Shown here: piece by piece, positions 7,575 through 16,922 of the stretch
How the letters are laid out: every line of letters starts with the position of its first letter
Numbering within the stretch: position 1 is the first letter of the stretch
NCBI RefSeq assembly: GCF_026191915.1
Contig: NZ_JAIMBY010000006.1
Location: 62,686-126,685 of the forward strand
Origin: Acidiphilium sp. PA
Lineage (GTDB): Bacteria; Pseudomonadota; Alphaproteobacteria; Acetobacterales; Acetobacteraceae
Length of the DNA: 64,000 bases
Direction of reading: 5' to 3'
Notes under the pieces: model-generated
Database searches by the model: none
What the model was told of the DNA's origin: nothing
The model's input: the letters and a program-made list of their open reading frames with translations, nothing else
Position numbers and translations under genes: made by a program

Positions 7575-10500
7575 TGCGCCGCGCCCTCAAGATCATCGGC
7601 ATCATCATCGCCATCCTGATCGCCCTGCCGATCGTCGCGGTCATCGCGCTCGACATCACGCTGAACACCGGGGCAGGGCGCTCTTTCGCCGCGAGCAAAA
7701 TCGATCGCCTGACCGGCGGTGAGGTCAAAATAACAGGCCTGTCCGGCCATTTTCCGAAATACATCGCCGCCCGCCGCATCAGCATCGCCGATGCCAAGGG
7801 CACCTACCTCACCATCGATAACATCGTGCTCCGCTGGTCGCCCTTCGCCCTGCTGCACCGCGCTGCCGATGTGCAAAATCTGACCGCGCAAAGCATCGAC
7901 CTCACCCGCCTGCCGGTCGCCTCCAAAACGAAGCCGAAATCGAAATCCTCAACCGGCATCCCGATCAAATCCGCGATCATCGATCACCTCGCAATCGCGC
8001 ATCTCGCCATCGGCAAACCGGTGATCGGCCACGCCATCGCCCTCCGCCTCCGCGGCCACGCGGTCGCGACATCGCTCACCCATATCCAACTCGCCCTCGC
8101 CGCAACATCGCTGGACCAGCCTGGACAATACGATATCCACACCACGGTCGATCCGCAGACCGTCGCCGCCAAAATCGCCCTGCACGAACCCCAAGGCGGC
8201 CTGATCGAATCGCTCTCCGGCATCGCCGCCAACAAATCCCTCGCCGGCCCGCTCGATGTCACGCTCGGCCTGAACGGCCCGCGCCATACCGCGGCACTCG
8301 ACCTCACCGCTTCCCTCGGTGCCCTCCATGCCAGTGCAACCGGCACGGTCGATCTCTCCCGCACCGCGCCGGGTGGCGATGTCACCCTCACCATCCCCGA
8401 AATCGCGCCCTACGCAGCACTCGGCCACCGCCAGCTCACCGGCCGCAACGTCCTGCACCTGACCGCGAAAAAATCCGGCACCGCAACCAATATCCATCTC
8501 AACGATGCCGTGGAAATCACCAACGGTGCCAAACCCATCCCCGCCCTGGTCGGCAAACGTGCGACCATCGCCGGCGACATCACGCTCGATCAGGGCACCA
8601 CCACCATCCACCGCCTCACCATCGATGCCGCCGCCATCACCGCCAAACTCGCCGGCATGATCGATGCCAAAACCATCGCCCTGCACGGCAGGCTAACCCA
8701 GCCCGACATCGCCTTGATCGACCCGCAACTCGCAGGCCACGTCAGCGAACATCTCAAACTCAATGGTCCGCGCACCGATTTCGCGCTCGATACCAAAATC
8801 GCCGGCGTTATCACCACCAGGGCGATCAAATCAGGCCCGTTCAACCTCGCCATCGCCATGACCAACCTGCCCAAAACCCCCAAAGGCAGTATCACCGGCA
8901 CCGGCTCGCTCGATGACGCCCCGCTTGCCATCAACGCCGATTTCGCCCGCAGCGCCGCCGGCGATCTCGATGTCGCGCTCCACCAACTGTCCTGGAAATC
9001 CCTCACCGGCCACGGCACCATCACCCGCGCCGCAGGTGCCAGGCTGCCGGACGGCAATCTCCACCTCGCCATCACCAAACTTGCCGATTTCGGTCAACTG
9101 CTGAACATCGCCGTCGCCGGCTCGATCGATGCCGATTTCGCCCACACCCAGGGCCAGCCCGCCACCATCAAACTCACCGCCGCCAACATCGCCGAGGGCC
9201 GCTCGATCGGCGTCACCAAAGCGATCATCGCCGCCAGCCTCGATCACATCGAAACCACCCCCGCGCTCGATGCCAGCGCCACCATCACCGGCCTGCGCGC
9301 CCCCTCGGTCGCCGGCGGGCTCGATCTCGCGGCCAAAGGCACCGAAACCGCGCTCGACGTCAAAGCCAGAGCCGCATTCAGCAACCTCGCCGGCAAACCC
9401 GCCAATCTCACCCTCGCCGGCGTGCTCGATGGCAAGGACCGCACCGTCCACCTCGCAACCCTCACCGCCGCCGCGCGCGGCGTCACCGCCCGGCTGCTCG
9501 GCCCGGCAACCATCATCGCGAAACCCGGCCTCGAGATCCACCACCTCGCCCTCGGGCTCGGCGGCCTCGGCGGCAACGCCCGCATCACCGCCAACGGCCG
9601 CATCAAACCCACGCTCGATCTCACCGCCGCCATCCAGAACCTGCCCGCCGCGCTCGCCCGCGCCGCCGACCCCAAACTCACTGCGCACGGCACGATAAAT
9701 GCCAACGCCCACATCACCCGCAGCCTCACGGCCCCCACCGGCACCGTCCAGCTCACCGGCCGCAATCTCGGTGTCGCCACCGGCCCCGGCGCCGGCCTGC
9801 CCGCCGCCAATCTCACCGCCAACGAAACCCTGCTCGGCCACGCCATGCGCGGCACCATCGCCGCCACGCTCGGCGCCGCACGCCTAAACCTCACCGGCAC
9901 CGCGCCGCTGTCGATGACCGGCCCGATGGCGCTCACCGCCAGCCTCACCAACGTCTCGGCAACCCTGGTCCACGCGGTCGATCCGAAACTCGACGCGCGC
10001 GGCACCATCAACGCCCACGCCAAACTCGTCGGCACCCCCCGCGCCCCGCGCGGCACGATCGACCTCACAGCCCGCGGCATGCGCCTGCTCAACGGCACCA
10101 CCGCATCGCTCCCCGCCGCCGACCTCATCGCCCATGAAACCCTGAGCGGCACATCCGCGCGCGGCACCGCCCATCTCACCCTCGGCCGCAGCGCCAACCT
10201 CGATATCAACGGCACCGTCCCGCTGACCCGCACCGGCGCCATCGCGCTCGCCGTCACCGGCCGCACCGATCTGCGCCTGGTCGACCCGATCACCGAAGCC
10301 CAGGGTACCCGCATCACCGGCATCCTCACGCCCGATCTGCGCATCGGCGGCACCGCCGCCGCGCCCCAGGCCAGCGGCCGCATCACCCTCGCCGGTGCCA
10401 GCGTCGAAAACATCACCTCCGGCCTCGACCTCACCAAAATCGACGCCTTGGTCACCGCCGCCGGCCAGACCATCACGCTCGATCATCTGTCCGCCCAGGC

Positions 10501-11527
10501 CGGCAAGGGCACCATCACCGGCCAGGGCACCATCGGCCTGCAACCGCCGATGCCCGTGAACCTCCGCATCGCCTTCGACAACGCAAGCCCGGTGTCCAGC
10601 GATATCATCACCGAATCCCTCGGCGGCGCCGTCGCGATCTCCGGCGCCGTCAAAACCGCCCTCAATCTCGGCGGCACCATCGACATCAACAGCGCCAACA
10701 TCGAAATCCCCAAAGGCCTGCCGCCCTCGGTCACCACGCTCAAAATCATCCGCCCCGGCGTCAAACCGCCGCCACCACCCGCGCCGGCACCCCCCATCGG
10801 CCTCGCGCTGAACATCGTCGCCAAAAACCAGGTGTTCATCCGCGGTGACGGCATCTTCGCCAATCTCGGCGGCGCCCTGCACCTCGCCGGCACCGCCGCC
10901 CACCCGATCCCGTCGGGCGGCTTTCACCTCATCCGCGGCTCCTTCAACCTCGGCGGCAAAAACCTCAAATTCACCAAAGGCACCATCGACTTCAACGGCG
11001 GCGGCTTCATGCCCCAACTCGACCTCGAAGCCAGCAACACCGCCGCCGATGGCACCACCTCGACCCTCGCGGTCACCGGCACCCCGACCAACCCGAAAAT
11101 CGGCCTCTCCAGCAGCCCCACCCTGCCGTCCGATGAAGTGCTGGCCCACCTGCTCTACGGCACCGGCACCCAAAGCCTGTCCGCCTTCCAGGCCGTCTCC
11201 CTCGCCGCCTCGCTCGCCCAGCTCGCCGGCATCGGCGGCGGCGGCAGCGGCCCGCTCGGCGGCGTCCGCAAGGCGCTCGGCCTCGACGAACTCTCCCTCG
11301 GCGGCGGTGCCAACGGCAGCGCCGCCCCCACCATCAACGCCGGCCGCTACGTCGCACCGGGCGTCTACGTCGGCGCCCAACAATCCGCGAGCGGGCAGGG
11401 GTCCACCGCCAAAGTCGAAATCAACCTCTACAAAGGCCTGAAACTGGACACCAAAGTCGGCACCGGCGGGGGCGCCGCCAGCGACAACGGCGAAAGCATC
11501 GGGCTCAAGTACCAGTTCAATTACTGA
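7574..11527 (+). CDS. tamB: Translocation and assembly module protein TamB (DUF490)
   Basis: An AsmA-like inner-membrane-anchored periplasmic protein of 1317 residues. The N-terminal anchor is IIGIIIAILIALPIVAVIAL, followed by a very long Thr/Ala/Gly-rich beta-helical region. The conserved DUF490/TamB domain is at the C-terminus (FNLGGKNLKFTKGTIDFNGG, then SSSPTLPSDEVLAHLLYGTG, ending GLKYQFNY). Known members form a hydrophobic groove spanning the periplasm and partner TamA. Residues roughly 699-1000 hold about three repeats of a module of about 104 residues, starting DPKLTAHGTINA, DPKLDARGTINA and VDPITEAQGTRITG. Confidence 0.93.
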   Translation: MRRALKIIGIIIAILIALPIVAVIALDITLNTGAGRSFAASKIDRLTGGEVKITGLSGHFPKYIAARRISIADAKGTYLTIDNIVLRWSPFALLHRAADVQNLTAQSIDLTRLPVASKTKPKSKSSTGIPIKSAIIDHLAIAHLAIGKPVIGHAIALRLRGHAVATSLTHIQLALAATSLDQPGQYDIHTTVDPQTVAAKIALHEPQGGLIESLSGIAANKSLAGPLDVTLGLNGPRHTAALDLTASLGALHASATGTVDLSRTAPGGDVTLTIPEIAPYAALGHRQLTGRNVLHLTAKKSGTATNIHLNDAVEITNGAKPIPALVGKRATIAGDITLDQGTTTIHRLTIDAAAITAKLAGMIDAKTIALHGRLTQPDIALIDPQLAGHVSEHLKLNGPRTDFALDTKIAGVITTRAIKSGPFNLAIAMTNLPKTPKGSITGTGSLDDAPLAINADFARSAAGDLDVALHQLSWKSLTGHGTITRAAGARLPDGNLHLAITKLADFGQLLNIAVAGSIDADFAHTQGQPATIKLTAANIAEGRSIGVTKAIIAASLDHIETTPALDASATITGLRAPSVAGGLDLAAKGTETALDVKARAAFSNLAGKPANLTLAGVLDGKDRTVHLATLTAAARGVTARLLGPATIIAKPGLEIHHLALGLGGLGGNARITANGRIKPTLDLTAAIQNLPAALARAADPKLTAHGTINANAHITRSLTAPTGTVQLTGRNLGVATGPGAGLPAANLTANETLLGHAMRGTIAATLGAARLNLTGTAPLSMTGPMALTASLTNVSATLVHAVDPKLDARGTINAHAKLVGTPRAPRGTIDLTARGMRLLNGTTASLPAADLIAHETLSGTSARGTAHLTLGRSANLDINGTVPLTRTGAIALAVTGRTDLRLVDPITEAQGTRITGILTPDLRIGGTAAAPQASGRITLAGASVENITSGLDLTKIDALVTAAGQTITLDHLSAQAGKGTITGQGTIGLQPPMPVNLRIAFDNASPVSSDIITESLGGAVAISGAVKTALNLGGTIDINSANIEIPKGLPPSVTTLKIIRPGVKPPPPPAPAPPIGLALNIVAKNQVFIRGDGIFANLGGALHLAGTAAHPIPSGGFHLIRGSFNLGGKNLKFTKGTIDFNGGGFMPQLDLEASNTAADGTTSTLAVTGTPTNPKIGLSSSPTLPSDEVLAHLLYGTGTQSLSAFQAVSLAASLAQLAGIGGGGSGPLGGVRKALGLDELSLGGGANGSAAPTINAGRYVAPGVYVGAQQSASGQGSTAKVEINLYKGLKLDTKVGTGGGAASDNGESIGLKYQFNY

Positions 11528-11596
11528 GTTGGTGCACTGCTGGCGTTGGGCTTTGGCAGCGCCGCCGGGCCGATATCTCCTTTCAACGCGGAGCCG

Positions 11597-12424
11597 TCAC
11601 GTCGGCTTTGCGGTCAACGTGCCGAGCGCGGTGGTCGCCGCCTCGAACCCGGCGGCGATCAATTTCTGGCGCACGACCACCGAAATGCCGGTGTCGAAAA
11701 TCGGCACATCGACCCCTTCGACATAAGCGAGCGCGGTGCCCTCTTTCGGCAAGCTATCCACCACATGTGCGGAATTGGCCAGAAACAGCGTCTCGATATC
11801 GCGCATCAACAGCCCGATCAGGCTGGGCGAGCCGACCAGCGGTGTCGGTCTGCCCCCGACAATCACACCAAGGCGCAGCGCCTGCGTAAGCTGATCGACG
11901 GGGATATCGTCGAACAAGCCACCGTCCTGCAACCATGATCCCCCGAGGCGGACAGGCGGAAACACCATGGGAAACGCGGCCGAAGCCATCACCGCCTGCC
12001 ATAACGGGATGTCAGGCGTCGTGCCGCTCCGCCAAATCTCGCTCCGCTCCGTGGTGAGGTTGGAGGCGACAATGGTGCAGGGAACCCGCGTCTGCCCCAG
12101 TGTCGCCGCCCCCAAAGTCTGGCGCAACCACGCCTCGAACGGAGCCGGACTGACCAGTCCTTTGGTCAGCAGCAGCCTGATGCCCGCCGTCAGGTAAAAA
12201 CGCAGCGGCAGCAGGGCCCGGAAATCAGCCGCGAGATATAACCGCTCCAGCACATCCGGCGTCATGCCGGCGGCGTAACTGGCGGCGATGATCGCACCGC
12301 CGCTGGTGCCGGCGATTTCCGCCACGGAAAATCCCGCCTGCTCCACGGCACGCAATGCCCCGATATGCGCCCCCAACAACAAGCCCGAACCCGATAATGC
12401 AATCCCGATATCGCGTTTTGTCAT
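11597..12424 (-). CDS. Patatin-like phospholipase
   Basis: A 275-residue cytosolic patatin-fold acyl hydrolase. It has the oxyanion-hole glycines (SGSGLLLGAHIGALRAVE), the nucleophile elbow GTSGG with the catalytic Ser near residue 40, and the DGG motif (WLQDGGLFDDIPV) with the catalytic Asp. The family includes RssA-like proteins. It probably cleaves phospholipid or lipid esters, but the substrate is unknown. It is convergent with tamB and has no obvious Shine-Dalgarno sequence before the ATG. Confidence 0.88.
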   Translation of the reverse strand: MTKRDIGIALSGSGLLLGAHIGALRAVEQAGFSVAEIAGTSGGAIIAASYAAGMTPDVLERLYLAADFRALLPLRFYLTAGIRLLLTKGLVSPAPFEAWLRQTLGAATLGQTRVPCTIVASNLTTERSEIWRSGTTPDIPLWQAVMASAAFPMVFPPVRLGGSWLQDGGLFDDIPVDQLTQALRLGVIVGGRPTPLVGSPSLIGLLMRDIETLFLANSAHVVDSLPKEGTALAYVEGVDVPIFDTGISVVVRQKLIAAGFEAATTALGTLTAKPT

Positions 12425-12482
12425 GCATCGTATCTACCATAGGGTCAGAGGGGGTAGGCAATCGTAAACACCGGCGGTGGTA

Positions 12483-13229
12483 TCAGCTGAGCAGTTGACC
12501 GCCATCGACCACGATGTTTTGCCCGGTGATCCAGCGTGCGGCCGGTGATGCCAGGAACAGGGCGACGTCCGCGATCTCTTCGGCGGTTCCCAGCCGTCCG
12601 AACGGGATGGAGGCGAGGGTCGTTTCGTATAATTTCGGGTTTTCGTGTTTGCGCTTGTCCCAGACCCCGCCGGGGAATTCGATGGCGCCGGGGGAAATCG
12701 CGTTGACCCTGATGTTCTGGCGCGCCAGTTTTGCCGCTTGCGAGGCGGTATAATTGATCACCGCCGCCTTGGCCGCCGCGTAGGGACCACTGCGTGTCGA
12801 GGCCCGCATCCCCGAGATCGAGGCGATATTGATGATCGACCCGCCTTCGTCAGCCTGCAGGAAGGCAACCGCCGCCTGGCTCGCCCGCACGATCGCCATG
12901 ATATCGACGCGCAGCGACGCATCCCACCCGGTCTCGTCATCGGTCATCCCGAAGCCGGACGCGTTGTTCACCAGCACGTCCATCCCGCCCAGCGCCCCGG
13001 CCGCCTCGGGAACGAACGAAGCGATCTGCGCCGCATCCGCGAGGTCGCACGGGGCGGCGAACACCGCACCGCCCAGCGCGCCGATCTCCTTGCGTGCCGC
13101 CTCCAGCCCTTCGGCCCCGCGCGCGCAAATCGCGACAGAAGCGCCCTCGGCGGCAAATCCCTTGGCGATCGCCAGCCCGATCCCCCGGCTGCCACCCATC
13201 ACCACCACGCGCCGATCCCTGAATCGCAT
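12483..13229 (-). CDS. SDR family NAD(P)-dependent oxidoreductase
   Basis: A classical short-chain dehydrogenase/reductase of 248 residues. It has the Rossmann motif GGSRGIG (residues 11-17), NNASG near 88, and the catalytic Ser...Tyr-x-x-x-Lys (YAAAK within RSGPYAAAKAAVINY). The C-terminal segment SPGAIEFPGG, and later GQNIVVDGGQLLS, is typical. The ATG at 13229 is chosen because GGGAGG lies 7 nt upstream; an ATG two codons earlier directly abuts the SD. The substrate is unknown. A strong hairpin terminator separates it from the upstream OYE gene, so it is probably transcribed separately. Confidence 0.9.
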   Translation of the reverse strand: MRFRDRRVVVMGGSRGIGLAIAKGFAAEGASVAICARGAEGLEAARKEIGALGGAVFAAPCDLADAAQIASFVPEAAGALGGMDVLVNNASGFGMTDDETGWDASLRVDIMAIVRASQAAVAFLQADEGGSIINIASISGMRASTRSGPYAAAKAAVINYTASQAAKLARQNIRVNAISPGAIEFPGGVWDKRKHENPKLYETTLASIPFGRLGTAEEIADVALFLASPAARWITGQNIVVDGGQLLS

Positions 13230-13242
13230 TGTCATCCCTCCC

Positions 13243-13270
13243 AAAAAAAACCGGGGCTCGAAGGCCCCGG
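13243..13270 (-). terminator. Rho-independent terminator of the OYE gene
   Basis: On the minus strand, a GC-rich stem CCGGGGC / GCCCCGG closes a six-base loop and is followed by a run of eight T residues. It lies 11 nt after the stop of the alkene reductase gene and just before the SDR gene on the same strand. Confidence 0.9.
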
Positions 13271-13281
13271 CCGTTGTCGGA

Positions 13282-14346
13282 TCAGGCCGCCTTCTGTGCC
13301 AGCGGATAATCCGTATACCCCTCGGCGCCGCCCTGATAGAACGTCGCCATGCTGAGCGGCGGATTGAGCGGCAGATCGCCGGCAAACCGCGCCACCAGGT
13401 CCGGATTGGCGATATACGCCTTGCCGAACGCCACCGCATCGACCTCGCCGGCCGCAATCGCCGCCTCGGCGCTCTCCTTGGTGAAACCTTCGTTGCCGAT
13501 GTAAACCCCGCCGAACGCTGCCTTCAACTGGGGCCCGATCCAATCCGCCGCCTTGTGCTCGCGCGCCGCAATGAACGCGATGCCGCGCTTGCCCAATTCC
13601 CGCGCCACATAGCTGAACGTCGTCAATTTGTCGGAATCGCCCATCGAATGCGCATCGCCGCGCGGCGCCAGATGCATCCCGACCCGGTCCGCACCCCACA
13701 CGCCGATCACCGCATCCGTCACCTCCAGCATCAGCCGCGCGCGGTTTTCCAGCGAGCCGCCGTAGCGATCCGTGCGCTGATTGGTGCCGTCCTGCAGGAA
13801 CTGGTCGAGCAGATACCCGTTCGCCCCGTGGATCTCGACCCCGTCGAACCCGGCCAGCTTCGCATGCGCCGCCGCCACCCGATACGCCTCGATCACGCCG
13901 GGAAGTTCCGCCGTCTCCAGCGCGCGCGGCGTCACATAGGGCTTTTCCGGCCGCACCAGGCTCACATGGCCCGCCGCCGCGATCGCGCTCGGCGCCACCG
14001 GCAGTTCGCCATCCAGGAACATCGGATCGGAAATCCGCCCGACGTGCCACAATTGCGCGAGGATCAACCCGCCCTTGCGATGCACCGCCTCGGTCACCAG
14101 CCGCCAGCCCGCGACCTGCGCGTCCGACCACAGGCCCGGCGTCGCCGCATAACCCACGCCCATCGGCGTCACCGAGGTCGCTTCGGAAAGGATCATCCCC
14201 GCATCGGCGCGCTGCGCGTAATATTCCGCCATCAACGCGTTCGGAATCCGCACATCGCCGGCCCGCGCGCGCGTCAGCGGCGCCATGATGATGCGGTTGC
14301 GGAGCGTGAACGCCCCGGCCTTCAAAGGTTCGAACAATTTAGACAT
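13282..14346 (-). CDS. Old Yellow Enzyme family alkene reductase (NemA-like)
   Basis: FMN-dependent ene-reductase of 354 residues that reduces activated C=C bonds, quinones or nitro-esters using NAD(P)H. Key features are MAPLTRARAGD at the FMN site, HxxN-like SVTPMGVGYAAT and QLWHVGRISDP, GFDGVEIHGANGYLLDQFL, TDRYGGSLENRARL, and the C-terminal phosphate-binding segment AVAFGKAYIANPDL. The ATG at 14346 gives the usual N-terminus MSKLFEPLKAG. It sits 10 nt after an ArsR-type regulator with a likely operator, so it is probably induced by electrophiles or a redox signal (inference). Confidence 0.92.
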   Translation of the reverse strand: MSKLFEPLKAGAFTLRNRIIMAPLTRARAGDVRIPNALMAEYYAQRADAGMILSEATSVTPMGVGYAATPGLWSDAQVAGWRLVTEAVHRKGGLILAQLWHVGRISDPMFLDGELPVAPSAIAAAGHVSLVRPEKPYVTPRALETAELPGVIEAYRVAAAHAKLAGFDGVEIHGANGYLLDQFLQDGTNQRTDRYGGSLENRARLMLEVTDAVIGVWGADRVGMHLAPRGDAHSMGDSDKLTTFSYVARELGKRGIAFIAAREHKAADWIGPQLKAAFGGVYIGNEGFTKESAEAAIAAGEVDAVAFGKAYIANPDLVARFAGDLPLNPPLSMATFYQGGAEGYTDYPLAQKAA

Positions 14347-14356
14347 GGTCAGCCTT

Positions 14357-14722
14357 TCAGGATGATTTCTCTGGTTCAGGAGCACATTCCGGCCGGTCGA
14401 GCGAAGCGCGCAGCAGCGCCAGCAGCCGCTCGATCGCCGGATCATCACGTTTGTAGAACACATAGGGCCCGACCCGCCGGCCATTGATCAGCCCGGCCGC
14501 CTGCAACGCAGCCAGATGGGCCGAAATGCTGGATTGCGATAGCGGGCAGGATTGTTCGATCTGCCCGGCGCAGACCCCCAGGCTCAATGGCTGCGCCTGT
14601 TCGGCGAAATACCGCTCAGGCTCACGCAGCTTGGCCAGAATCGCGCGCCGCACCGGATGAGCCAGGGCCTTGATCCCCTCATCCAACCCGTGCGCCGCGC
14701 CTGTGATGTCCACAATCGTCAT
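14357..14722 (-). CDS. ArsR family winged-helix regulator
   Basis: A 121-residue repressor-like protein. It has the ArsR helix-turn-helix (LAHPVRRAILAKL, then SQSSISAHLAALQAAGLINGRR) and a wing (VGPYVFYKRDD). It lacks the metal-binding ELCVCDL motif. Two cysteines (about residues 51 and 59, in VCAGQIEQSC) sit just before the recognition helix, and a third (about 113) lies in the tail. This layout suggests thiol-based or electrophile sensing rather than metal sensing, which is an inference. It is first in an operon with the OYE reductase and likely autoregulates through the operator upstream. Confidence 0.88.
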   Translation of the reverse strand: MTIVDITGAAHGLDEGIKALAHPVRRAILAKLREPERYFAEQAQPLSLGVCAGQIEQSCPLSQSSISAHLAALQAAGLINGRRVGPYVFYKRDDPAIERLLALLRASLDRPECAPEPEKSS

Positions 14723-14725
14723 GGA

Positions 14726-14763
14726 CCGATATATAGATCGGACCTACCCGATATGAAGATCGC
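14726..14763. promoter_or_regulatory. Tandem operator of the ArsR-OYE operon
   Basis: CCGATATATAGATCGG at 14726-14741 is an imperfect 16-bp palindrome with perfect CCGAT/ATCGG arms, four bases before the arsR-type start codon. A second copy, CCGATATGAAGATCGC at 14748-14763, matches it at 13 of 16 positions and lies 22 bp away, about two helical turns. The TATATA in the first copy could be a -10 element. This layout fits binding by the adjacent ArsR protein, but binding is not shown. Confidence 0.6.
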
Positions 14764-14808
14764 AATAACCCGATTTGTGCAATGCAGCGATGCGCGCACG
14801 CCGCCGCG

Positions 14809-15678
14809 TCACACTTTCGGCCGCAACACCAGCCGCACACCGATATTGATCGCCAGCACCACCAGCATCACCAGCAGCGCCGCCGCAAATGCCAGCGCAT
14901 GCGCCGATTTGTAGGGCTGGTCGATGAACGTCCAGATCACATAGGTCAGATACCCGATCGGCTGATGGATGAATTTGCCGTTCCAGACGTAATTCGACCA
15001 TCCGGCGGTATAGATCAGCGGCGCCGTCTCCCCCACCGAAATCGCAAGCCCGAGCAGCACGCCGGTGATCACCCCCGGCAACCCGGCCGACAGCACCACC
15101 CGGAACGCCACCGTGCGCTCCTGCGCGCCCAGCGCGAACGCCGCCTCGCGCATCGCCACCGGCACCCGCTGCAACGACAATTCGGTGATCCGCGCCAGAT
15201 ACGGCACGATCATGATGGCGAGCGTGATCGACCCCGCCAGCGCCGAAAACTGCCAGCCGAACCCGATCACCATGGTGATGTACGAAAAATACCCCAGCAC
15301 CACCGAAGGCATGCCGGTCAGCGTGTCGGATAGAAACCGGACCACCGAACCCAGCCGGTTCTGCCCGTATTCCGACAAATAAAGCCCCGCCCCCACGCCG
15401 ATCGGCACGGCAAACACCAGCGAGCCGAGCGACAGCACCGTGGTCCCCACGATCGCGGCCAGCAACCCGCCCTTCACCCCGTTGCTCGAGGTCGTGAACA
15501 GTTTGATCGAAAACGCCGCAGCACCCTTGATCACGACGGTCAGCACCAGATCGAGCAGCGGCACCGCCACCAGCAGAAACGCGAACCCGCACAACCCCCA
15601 GCCGACCGCGCTGACGATCATCCGCCGCCGTTCGAGCGAGGAACGCTTCGGCGCGGCAGCTTCAAACGTTACGGACAA
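14809..15678 (-). CDS. pstA: Phosphate ABC transporter permease PstA
   Basis: Inner-membrane subunit of the high-affinity phosphate importer, about 289 residues with six predicted membrane helices. It shows the permease loop region EAAFALGAQERTVAFRVVLS followed by GLPGVITGVLLGLA, and GAGLYLSEYGQNR. The TTG start overlaps the pstC end by 17 nt; an ATG at 15621 (MIVSAVGWGLCG) is an alternative. No pstB or phoU follows: the next gene on the strand is the ArsR regulator. Confidence 0.92.
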   Translation of the reverse strand: MSVTFEAAAPKRSSLERRRMIVSAVGWGLCGFAFLLVAVPLLDLVLTVVIKGAAAFSIKLFTTSSNGVKGGLLAAIVGTTVLSLGSLVFAVPIGVGAGLYLSEYGQNRLGSVVRFLSDTLTGMPSVVLGYFSYITMVIGFGWQFSALAGSITLAIMIVPYLARITELSLQRVPVAMREAAFALGAQERTVAFRVVLSAGLPGVITGVLLGLAISVGETAPLIYTAGWSNYVWNGKFIHQPIGYLTYVIWTFIDQPYKSAHALAFAAALLVMLVVLAINIGVRLVLRPKV

Positions 15679-16678
15679 AGGTCGCTCCCCGCACGATCAC
15701 CCGTGCCAATGCATTGACCGCCAGCGTGATCAGAAACAGCACCAGCGCAATCTCCGCCAGCGATTTCACCGCCATATTGGTCGGATCACCCAGCGCGCTG
15801 TCCAGCTGCGACAATATAAACGCCGCCATCGTGCTGATCGGCGTGAACAGCGTCTTCGGCAGATAATTCAACGCCCCGCCCGAAACCATCAGCACCGCCA
15901 TCGTCTCGCCCAGCGCGCGGCCCAGCCCGAGCACCACGCCTCCCACCAGCGTCACCCGCACGGTCGGCAGCATGGTCTTGGTCACCACCTCGAACCGCGT
16001 CGCCCCCAGCGCCACCGCCGATTCCCGCAACTCGCGCGGCACCTGGCGCAGCGCGTCATACAGCGTCGTCGCAATGATCGGCGTAATCATCAGCGCCAGC
16101 ACAATCGCCGCCGCCAGCAGCCCGAAGCCGCTGCCCGTGCTGTTATGGATGTTGAAAAACGGAATGAACCCGAGCACCGCGGTAATCCCCGGCCCAATGT
16201 AATGCGAAATCAGCGGCGCCAGCACATAAATGCCCCACAGCCCGAACACCACGCTCGGCACCACCGCGACCAGCTCCACCAGCAGCGACAGCGCCGGCCG
16301 CAACCGCTCCGGCGCCGCCTCGGCCAGAAAAATCGCGGTCCCCACCGCCACCGGCAACGCGAACAACAACGCCAGGAACGAGGAAAACAGCGTACCCACA
16401 ATGAACGCCAGAATGCCGTAATTCGCCCCCAGCGGCACGGAATACCCGCGCGTCACCACCGGGTTCATATATAAATTGCCCAGGCTCCAATCGATCGTAC
16501 CGATAAACCTGATCCCGTTGAACCCGATCGCCTGCCACGCATACTGCCCAAGAAACAGCACGATCACGAACAGCGCGATCGGAATCAGCAATGCAATCCC
16601 GGTCAGCCCCAGTTCAAACCGGCTGCGCTTGCGCTTAATCGGGACGGCGGACGCCGGTGGATCATCGGGCAGGGACAT
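15662..16678 (-). CDS. pstC: Phosphate ABC transporter permease PstC
   Basis: Inner-membrane subunit partnered with PstA, 338 residues. Characteristic segments are GTLFSSFLALLFALPVAVGT, VELVAVVPSVVFGLWGIYVL, and the EAA-like loop RESAVALGATRFEVVTKTML. It lies 259 nt downstream of pstS, separated by a terminator-like hairpin and a composite repeat. This suggests lower expression of the permease than of the binding protein. Confidence 0.93.
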   Translation of the reverse strand: MSLPDDPPASAVPIKRKRSRFELGLTGIALLIPIALFVIVLFLGQYAWQAIGFNGIRFIGTIDWSLGNLYMNPVVTRGYSVPLGANYGILAFIVGTLFSSFLALLFALPVAVGTAIFLAEAAPERLRPALSLLVELVAVVPSVVFGLWGIYVLAPLISHYIGPGITAVLGFIPFFNIHNSTGSGFGLLAAAIVLALMITPIIATTLYDALRQVPRELRESAVALGATRFEVVTKTMLPTVRVTLVGGVVLGLGRALGETMAVLMVSGGALNYLPKTLFTPISTMAAFILSQLDSALGDPTNMAVKSLAEIALVLFLITLAVNALARVIVRGATFVRNV

Positions 16679-16744
16679 CGATCTTCAACTCCGAATACAC
16701 CATGACAGGATAAGCTTAACGCAAAGTTAAGCGAAGCAAAGAAT

Positions 16745-16867
16745 CTTCTTTTTTGTGAACAAAAAAGAAGCAAAAAAACTCTATTAATGTGAGCCCGTGC
16801 CGCGGCAAACGCCCCAGCCCCAGATAAATAAAAGTTTTTTGCTACTTTTTTACAAAAAAGTAGTCTT
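16745..16867. repeat. Composite A/T-tract repeat (copies C and D with core)
   Basis: A forward arm (16745-16782: CTTCTTTTTTG, short loop, CAAAAAAGAAG, A-tract) and an inverted arm (16829-16867) enclose a 46-nt GC-rich core. Reverse-complemented, the core (TCTGGGGC...GCGTTTGC...GGCACGG...ATTAA) aligns with the core of the composite at 25055-25172 at about three quarters of positions. This makes it a true repeat family rather than chance A/T runs. It sits between pstS and pstC. Confidence 0.85.
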
Positions 16868-16892
16868 CTTCTCCCTACCCTAAAAACACAAA

Positions 16893-16922
16893 ACGCCCCG
16901 CCCGAATCGCCGGGCAGGGCGT
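16893..16922 (-). terminator. Terminator-like hairpin after pstS
   Basis: On the minus strand, ACGCCCTGCCCG pairs with CGGGCGGGGCGT around a six-base loop (one G-T pair), followed by TTTTGTGTTTTTA. It begins 15 nt after the pstS stop, inside the pst operon. It probably acts as a partial terminator or mRNA-stabilising hairpin that raises PstS relative to PstCA. Confidence 0.8.
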
